Source of the DNA: CAZYQW01 sp964649825
GTDB taxonomy: Bacteria > Planctomycetota > B15-G4 > JADJEK01
Direction: 5' to 3'
DNA: 28,669 nt
NCBI GenBank assembly: GCA_964649825.1
Contig: CAZYQW010000074.1
Span: 1-28,669, forward strand
Shown here: piece by piece, positions 24,601 to 28,669 of the stretch
Layout of the letters: the number at the start of each line of letters is the position of its first letter
How positions within the stretch are numbered: position 1 is the first letter of the stretch
The notes under the pieces: generated by a model
Told to the model about the DNA's origin: nothing
Seen by the model: the letters and a program-made list of their open reading frames with translations, nothing else
The model's database searches: none
Position numbers and translations under genes: made by a program

Positions 24601-24673
24601 CGTGCGAACGGTCACGAGCGTCGTGGTGGTCCGGCGACCGCCGCATCCTACGACATCGAACGACGTTCGCACG
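24601..24673. promoter_or_regulatory. inverted repeat around a TAGGAT box upstream of the CocE-like gene
   Basis: CGTGCGAACG at 24601-24610 and CGTTCGCACG at 24664-24673 are perfect 10-base inverted repeats 53 bases apart. A smaller pair, GTCGT (24620-24624) with ACGAC (24650-24654), nests inside. TAGGAT on the minus strand (24650-24645) is a possible -10. The right arm would then cover its -35 region and the left arm would lie downstream of the transcription start. It could be an operator pair or an RNA stem following the methyltransferase stop. Confidence 0.4.
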
Positions 24674-24680
24674 TGCCGCG

Positions 24681-26315
24681 TCACGCGCCGAGCACGGCCG
24701 CCACGCGGGCATCGATCTCGCGCTCGAGCTCCAGGTTCGCCGGGTCCTCTCCCGAGGCCGCGAGTCGCGACTCGACCAGGGCGACGATCGCATCCGCGCC
24801 GCGGCCCGGCGGCGGCAGCGGAAACCGCTTGACGTACTGGGTGATGAACCGCCGACGCCCGGCGTACAGCCGGTTTCCACAAGCCAGGTCGTAGTACCGC
24901 GTCGCGAGGCTCGAGTTCGCGACGGCGAGGATGAGGAGGAGCGTGCGCCGCGCGCCGGCACCGTCCGCCGTGATCCAGTAGCAATCCCCCTGAACCACCG
25001 CGCCGCTCTCGTCGAGAAAGAAGCGCGGCCGGTCGCTGATGTCGGGGAACACGACCTTCGGGCGGCGCCACGCGTCGGGGTCGTGGGGCACCCACAGCTC
25101 GTAGAACCGCCGGTTCGCCTCGAGGACGTAATGGCGCGCCTCGAGGCGTTCGCGGTGCGACTCGAGGTAGGCGCGGGCCCGCGGGAACCGGCTCAGATCG
25201 ATCGGACCCCGGACGCCGTCCCTTCGTTCGTGGGGGTAGAGGACTTGGCGTCGCGGGGGAGCCAGCGCGCGGTACGGCGCCGCCTCCTCGTGGGTGTAGA
25301 GCGGCCGCAGGCACTCGGGCTCCGGCCGCAGCTCTTCGGCCAGCACGCCCCAGTCGTCGCGCACGAACACCGCGTCGGCGGTGCTCTTCACCCCGACCCG
25401 GACGCGCGCGGCGTCGCCGAACCGCGCGGCGGAACGCCGGTCGACGCCCTCGATCCAGTCCCGCTGCACGCGGTCGGCGAGCATCCACGGCGCTTCGGCC
25501 GACGTCGCGCGCCACTCGATCTCGCCGCGGGTGATCGTGTACCGCGTCCCGAGCGCCTCGGTGGAGCCGCTCGGCATCTGCTCGAGCCGTTCGAGGAGCC
25601 ACGCCGTGGCGTCCTCGCGCGCCGCGCCCGGCGTCGCGGCGTAGACCCGCGTAAACCGCGGCGCCGCTCGCCGCGAGCCGGTTGGGCGGGCCGCCACCAC
25701 GACGGCGGGAAGCACCGCGGCTCGGAACGGACGCGTGTCGCCGAGGTCCGTTACCTCGATCACCTCGAGCTCCTCACGCAACAGCCGGCGCACGGCGGCG
25801 CCGGCCTGCGTGGTGAGGAACCGATTCGAGCTGATGAAGGCGACGCGGCCGCCGGGCCGGAGGCGGCGGGCCATCGTCACGAGGAACGCGTGGTAGAGAT
25901 CGACGCGACCCAGGAGACCGAGGTCTCGACGCAGTCGCGTCGACTCGGCCCGACCGAGGACCTGCGTTCGCACGTACGGAGGGTTCGCGACGACCAGGTC
26001 GAACCGCTCGTCCTCGAGCGGGCCGGCGAGGAAGTCGCCGGCGCGGAGTTCGGCGTGAACGATGCCCGCCGCGCGCAGGCGATCGCCGGCGCGACCGATC
26101 GCGACCGCGTCGCGATCGATGCCAACGAGACGCGCGCCGGCCACGCCGGCCCGCGCCGCGGCGAGCAGGAGCTCGCCCTCCCCGCAGGACGGGTCGAGGA
26201 TCGACGGCGTGGGACCGGGATCGAATCGATCCAACGCGCGCCGCACCAGGAACGCGGCCAGCGCCGCCGGCGTGTAGTGGCGTCCGGTCGCCTTGACGAT
26301 GCGCGCCTCGGTCAT
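24681..26315 (-). CDS. N6-adenine DNA methyltransferase (Eco57I/TaqI-like), solitary
   Basis: A 544-residue methyltransferase. GRHYTPAALAAFLV (11-24) is the motif X-like start. ILDPSCGEGELLLAA (39-53) is SAM motif I, LVGIDRDAVAIGRA motif II, and FDLVVANPPYVRT with NPPY at 111-114 is motif IV of gamma-class N6-adenine enzymes. RLRPGGRVAFISSNRFLTTQAG follows. The C-terminal ~330 residues look like a TaqI/Eco57I-type target-recognition region, ending in ITQYVKRFPLPPP as often seen in type IIG methylases. No nuclease motif was found in the protein, and no restriction gene is adjacent, so it may be a regulatory orphan. The ATG at 26315 overlaps the stop of the sigma-TPR gene (ATGA), so the two are translationally coupled. 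The target sequence is unknown. Confidence 0.88.
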   Translation of the reverse strand: MTEARIVKATGRHYTPAALAAFLVRRALDRFDPGPTPSILDPSCGEGELLLAAARAGVAGARLVGIDRDAVAIGRAGDRLRAAGIVHAELRAGDFLAGPLEDERFDLVVANPPYVRTQVLGRAESTRLRRDLGLLGRVDLYHAFLVTMARRLRPGGRVAFISSNRFLTTQAGAAVRRLLREELEVIEVTDLGDTRPFRAAVLPAVVVAARPTGSRRAAPRFTRVYAATPGAAREDATAWLLERLEQMPSGSTEALGTRYTITRGEIEWRATSAEAPWMLADRVQRDWIEGVDRRSAARFGDAARVRVGVKSTADAVFVRDDWGVLAEELRPEPECLRPLYTHEEAAPYRALAPPRRQVLYPHERRDGVRGPIDLSRFPRARAYLESHRERLEARHYVLEANRRFYELWVPHDPDAWRRPKVVFPDISDRPRFFLDESGAVVQGDCYWITADGAGARRTLLLILAVANSSLATRYYDLACGNRLYAGRRRFITQYVKRFPLPPPGRGADAIVALVESRLAASGEDPANLELEREIDARVAAVLGA

Positions 26316-27403
26316 CGCGGGTCGTCGCCCGCCGCACGACGCCCGGCCCGCTCCCGCCGGGCGCCGCCCAGGCTCGCGCGAAGCTCGGTGCAGCGCGCCC
26401 GCCACTCGGCCGCGCGCCGGTCGGAGGGATCGGACTCGAGCAGGCGATCGAGATCGTCGAGGGCACGTTCCAGCGCTTCCCGCGCCTCGATCGGACGCGC
26501 CGCGTCCGCGGCTCGCCGGGCTCGGGCCTCGTGGAGCACGGCGCGGTTCCAGCGCGCGGCCGCGAACCCCGGCTCGCGGTCGACGGCCGCGTCGTAGTCC
26601 CGAAGCGCGGCGTCCCTCGCCGCGTCGGCCGTCGCGACGTCGCCGCTCTTCTCGAGGAGGCGAGCCCGCTCGGCGCGGCAGATGCCGCGGTTGTTGTACG
26701 CCCCGGCGAGCTCCGGGCGCAGCGTGAGCGCGGTGTCGTAGTCGGCGATCGCGCGCGCGTACTCGACGAGCGCGGCGTCCGGTCTCGCGTCGGCCACGTA
26801 CTGGGCCGCGCGACGAATCCGCACCAGGCCACGGTTGCCGTGCGCCATCGCGTCGGTCGGGTCGAACCGGACCGCGGCGGAGAAATCGGCGACCGCGCCC
26901 GCCACGTCGTCGAGCTCGAGCCGCAGGAGCCCTCGCCACGACAATCCCGGGTTGGACGGTTGGCCGTCGAGTGCGGCCGTCACGGCGGAGAGACGGTGGC
27001 GCCGCGCGACCTCCTCGGCCGGGGAGCGCGGCTCGTCGCGACGGATCGCGCCCATGGCGTCCATCGGCGCGAGGCCGCCGCGCGGACCCGGCGGTGCCCG
27101 GACCGCGGCCCGCGCGGAGCGGATGCCATCGATCAGGAAGTGGCGCAGGGCGACGTTGACGAAGTCCCGGAATCGACCGCGCCCCGGCTCGGCGCGACGG
27201 AGGAACCCGGTCTCCGTCATCCAGACGAAGAATGCCTGCGTCCGGTCGGCCGCCTCGTCCTCGTCGACGCGAAGCAGCGCCCGCACGTAGGCTCGAATCG
27301 GGCGCCAATAGGCGCGCGCGAGGTGCTCGAACTCGGCGGCCGCGTTGCCGTCGCGGGCCAGGAGGCGCGTCCAACGTGTCACCGGGAACTCATCGCTTCC
27401 CAC
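26312..27403 (-). CDS. sigma-70 region 2 domain fused to TPRs, no visible region 4
   Basis: A 363-residue protein. Residues ~6-105 match the planctomycete/acidobacterial sigma-70-like pattern: FPVTRWTRLL, YWRPIRAYVRALLRVDEDEAADRTQAFFVWM and GRGRFRDFVNVALRHFLIDG. This covers region 2, which binds core RNA polymerase and melts the -10. The C-terminal region 4 helix-turn-helix expected next is not seen. Instead residues ~135-340 form about four to five TPR-type repeats (AVADFSAAVRFDPTDAMAHG, AIADYDTALTLRPELAGAYN, ALRDYDAAVDREPGFAAARW, ALDDLDRLLESDPSDRR). GTG 27403 is chosen because GGAG lies nine bases upstream and the conserved part starts six residues later. An ATG at 27568 would add 55 residues and collide with the divergent ORF. 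It is coupled to the DNA methyltransferase gene by ATGA. Whether it acts as a sigma factor, antagonist or adaptor is open. Confidence 0.8.
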   Translation of the reverse strand: MGSDEFPVTRWTRLLARDGNAAAEFEHLARAYWRPIRAYVRALLRVDEDEAADRTQAFFVWMTETGFLRRAEPGRGRFRDFVNVALRHFLIDGIRSARAAVRAPPGPRGGLAPMDAMGAIRRDEPRSPAEEVARRHRLSAVTAALDGQPSNPGLSWRGLLRLELDDVAGAVADFSAAVRFDPTDAMAHGNRGLVRIRRAAQYVADARPDAALVEYARAIADYDTALTLRPELAGAYNNRGICRAERARLLEKSGDVATADAARDAALRDYDAAVDREPGFAAARWNRAVLHEARARRAADAARPIEAREALERALDDLDRLLESDPSDRRAAEWRARCTELRASLGGARRERAGRRAAGDDPR

Positions 27404-27471
27404 CGAGCTCGACTCCGATGCGTCCAAACCGATTTCGTCCAGGTTCGTGCGATGACCGGGACCAGGGAATA

Positions 27472-27491
27472 CCGTACGGGATGCCGTACGG
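27472..27491. promoter_or_regulatory. paired CCGTACGG palindromes, candidate operator
   Basis: The perfect 8-base palindrome CCGTACGG occurs at 27472-27479 and again at 27484-27491, 12 bases centre to centre. It sits in the gap between the sigma-TPR gene (minus) and the truncated ORF (plus). On the minus strand TACACT (27500-27495) is a weak -10, placing the palindromes at its transcription start. A dimeric regulator binding both is a reasonable reading. Confidence 0.45.
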
Positions 27492-27566
27492 AGCAGTGTA
27501 GCCCCGGTCGAATGACACGCGAAGACTCGGACCCGATCCGAACTCGCGGCCGACGGAAGGATCGCC

Positions 27567-27839
27567 ATGAACCCGATCTTGTCGCTCGTGTCGACCCTGT
27601 TCGCATCCGGACTCGCCCGCGCCGAGGACGACGCGCGGCTCCCGCCCGCGGCCGATCTCCTCGCGCGCTATCGCGGGGCGCTCGGCGGCGCCCAGCGACT
27701 CTCGTCGCAGGTCGTCCATTCGGTGATCCGACTCGACGGCACCGCCGCGGCCGGGACGTCGACCGAGCACCTGAAGAAGGACCGCTATCGCACCGAGGTG
27801 ATCTGGCCGGTCGCGCCGCGCGCCCTGGAAGGTTCGTAG
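27567..27839 (+). pseudogene. short exported ORF, probably truncated (LolA-like N-terminus)
   Basis: A 90-residue ORF with a signal peptide (MNPILSLVSTLFASGLARAE) and then LPPAADLLARYRGALGG. That pattern opens many exported lipoprotein-sorting (LolA/LolB-like) or related proteins of 200 or more residues in this kind of bacterium. Here the frame stops after GTSTEHLKKDRYRTEVIWPV and a short tail, about a third of the expected length. No continuation resembling the family was seen in other frames before the next gene. GGAAGG lies six bases before the ATG, so translation could still start. It may be a decayed gene, or a genuine small exported protein. It sits between two sigma-type genes. Confidence 0.5.
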
Positions 27840-27872
27840 CGCCTCGGCGGTTTCTCGATGGACTCGATTCTT

Positions 27873-27893
27873 CGCGCGGAGCGACGCCGCGCG
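27873..27893 (+). terminator. possible hairpin terminator
   Basis: CGCGCGG (27873-27879) pairs with CCGCGCG (27887-27893) around a 7-base loop, giving a seven-pair GC stem 34 bases after the truncated ORF. Only TT follows, so intrinsic termination would be weak. Confidence 0.25.
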
Positions 27894-27940
27894 TTCCGTG
27901 TCCTCCGGTGGAAACTCGAAGCCCTGGCACGGAGGTCCTC

Positions 27941-28624
27941 ATGTGTGCATCAACGCCACTTTCCTTCGATCTCTGGCTGTCGAACCTGATCGAGTCGATG
28001 CGGTCGAACCCCGACGGCGACGCGTGGAGGAAGGTCGACCGACGAGTCCGCCCCGCGCTCTACTCGAGGGCGCGGCGGCGCGGCCTCGAACCCGAGGACG
28101 CGGCGGACGTCGCGCAGGAGACCCTGCTCTGCTTCTACCGGCAGGTCCGCGCCAATCGGTTCGACGCCCGGCGCGGTTCCGCTCGTCGTTGGATCTTCGG
28201 CATGCTCCGGCATCGGATCCTGGACCACTGGCGACGGGTTCGCCGCACGGAATCCTGGCGCGGCGACTCGGTCATCGTCCACGTGACCGACGACCGCGAC
28301 GACCTCGAGCAGCACTGGACGATCGAGTCGCACGTCCAAGCGCTGGCCGCCGCGATCCGCGGGTTGCGCGCGTCGACGCGGACGTCGGAGTGGAAGGTCC
28401 GTGCGTTCGAGCGCATCGGTCGCGGCGATCCGCCGGCCCGCGTCGCGCGCGACCTCGGCGTCACCGAGACCGACGTCTACCGCGCCCGGCTCGATTGCGT
28501 GCGACGGGCGCGTCGGATCGTGGGCCCGAGGAGTGTGTCCGAGTATTCGCGTGAGCACCGAGACCGAGCGAGAAGCCCGGTGGCGAGGAGCGAGGAGGAT
28601 CCATATCAGGAGAAGATACGGTGA
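27941..28624 (+). CDS. ECF-type RNA polymerase sigma factor
   Basis: A 227-residue sigma-70 family factor. Region 2 spans about 30-105: ALYSRARRRGLEPEDAADVA, then QETLLCFYRQ and RRGSARRWIFGMLRHRILDHWRR, the core-binding and -10 recognition helices. Region 4 is a shorter helix-turn-helix at about 150-190 (FERIGRGDPPARVARDLGVT, then ETDVYRARLDCVRRAR) that would read the -35. A basic, acidic-tipped tail of ~30 residues follows. The ATG at 27941 has GGAGGT five bases upstream; the open frame extends far upstream but only as a shadow of other genes. Its TGA overlaps the next GTG (GTGA), so it is coupled to a partner gene that leaves the window. In planctomycetes such partners are often protein kinases or anti-sigma-type membrane proteins. 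Confidence 0.88.
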   Translation: MCASTPLSFDLWLSNLIESMRSNPDGDAWRKVDRRVRPALYSRARRRGLEPEDAADVAQETLLCFYRQVRANRFDARRGSARRWIFGMLRHRILDHWRRVRRTESWRGDSVIVHVTDDRDDLEQHWTIESHVQALAAAIRGLRASTRTSEWKVRAFERIGRGDPPARVARDLGVTETDVYRARLDCVRRARRIVGPRSVSEYSREHRDRARSPVARSEEDPYQEKIR

Positions 28625-28669
28625 CGACGAGCGACGACGTCCACCGGGCTTCGCAGCCGGTCGAATGCC
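28621..28669 (+). CDS. start of a gene coupled to the ECF sigma factor (partial)
   Basis: A GTG at 28621 overlaps the sigma factor stop codon (GTGA), and GGAGA sits seven bases upstream. The frame reads MTTSDDVHRASQPVEC and stays open to the window edge. Sixteen residues do not identify the product. Its position suggests a regulator of the sigma factor, for example a kinase or anti-sigma protein; this is inference. Confidence 0.6.
   Translation, partial: MTTSDDVHRASQPVEC

Noticed and set aside
21247..24894. 1215-codon plus-strand open frame
   Set aside because: It crosses the SagB-like gene and runs antisense through the hydrolase gene. It has no signal, motif or sensible start.
24681..26315. 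Complete restriction-modification or BREX-type system around the methyltransferase
   Set aside because: No nuclease, ATPase, specificity subunit or phosphatase gene is adjacent; the neighbours are a sigma-TPR protein and a secreted hydrolase.

Overview
The window is very GC-rich and dense with genes. It looks like a chromosomal segment of a planctomycete-like bacterium (Planctomycetota, probably an uncultured lineage). This placement is inferred from three things. There is a region-2-type sigma factor fused to TPRs and a second ECF-type sigma factor. There is a secreted repeat protein with a C-terminal domain of a kind I associate with planctomycete secretomes. Secreted and lipoprotein genes of unassigned function are frequent. 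No rRNA, tRNA, CRISPR array, insertion sequence or phage gene was found.

Layout. (1) Positions 213-6193, minus strand: a tight four-gene operon reading polysaccharide deacetylase-like protein, Wzx/MATE-type flippase, GT-C membrane glycosyltransferase, then quinolinate synthase NadA. The last three genes are joined by 4-base stop/start overlaps. Past nadA lies a striking nested palindrome (42-225). (2) 6287-8767, plus strand: a secreted protein with seven ~50-residue repeats (probable seven-bladed beta-propeller) and a glycerophosphodiester phosphodiesterase. (3) 8801-9937, minus strand: a SAM methyltransferase with an extra N-terminal domain, followed by about 570 bases without a gene that hold a 10-base tandem repeat. 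(4) 10515-13517, plus strand: an NYN-domain RNase-like protein with a LOTUS-like domain and a Ser/Gly repeat tail, then a large multi-pass membrane protein. (5) 13509-16614: an M16 metallopeptidase (minus) diverges from two small coiled-coil lipoproteins (plus), then CutC (minus). (6) 16734-20688, minus strand: a PilT-type ATPase and a large secreted PcRGLX/YetA-like protein. (7) 20966-24585: an orphan SagB-type double nitroreductase (plus) converges with and overlaps a CocE/S15-type hydrolase (minus). (8) 24681-27403, minus strand: a sigma-region-2/TPR fusion translationally coupled to an N6-adenine DNA methyltransferase. (9) 27567-end, plus strand: a truncated secreted ORF, an ECF-type sigma factor, and the first codons of a gene coupled to it.

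The most coherent groups are the envelope polysaccharide export operon (1) and the sigma-TPR/methyltransferase pair (8). The second is the best candidate for an undescribed system: a sigma-like protein without visible region 4 is coupled by an ATGA overlap to a DNA methyltransferase, with a duplicated CCGTACGG palindrome upstream. A TAGGAT box, twice within the same 13-mer, precedes four minus-strand genes and may be the main -10 element of this genome. All functional calls come from reading motifs by eye. No database or structure search was run.
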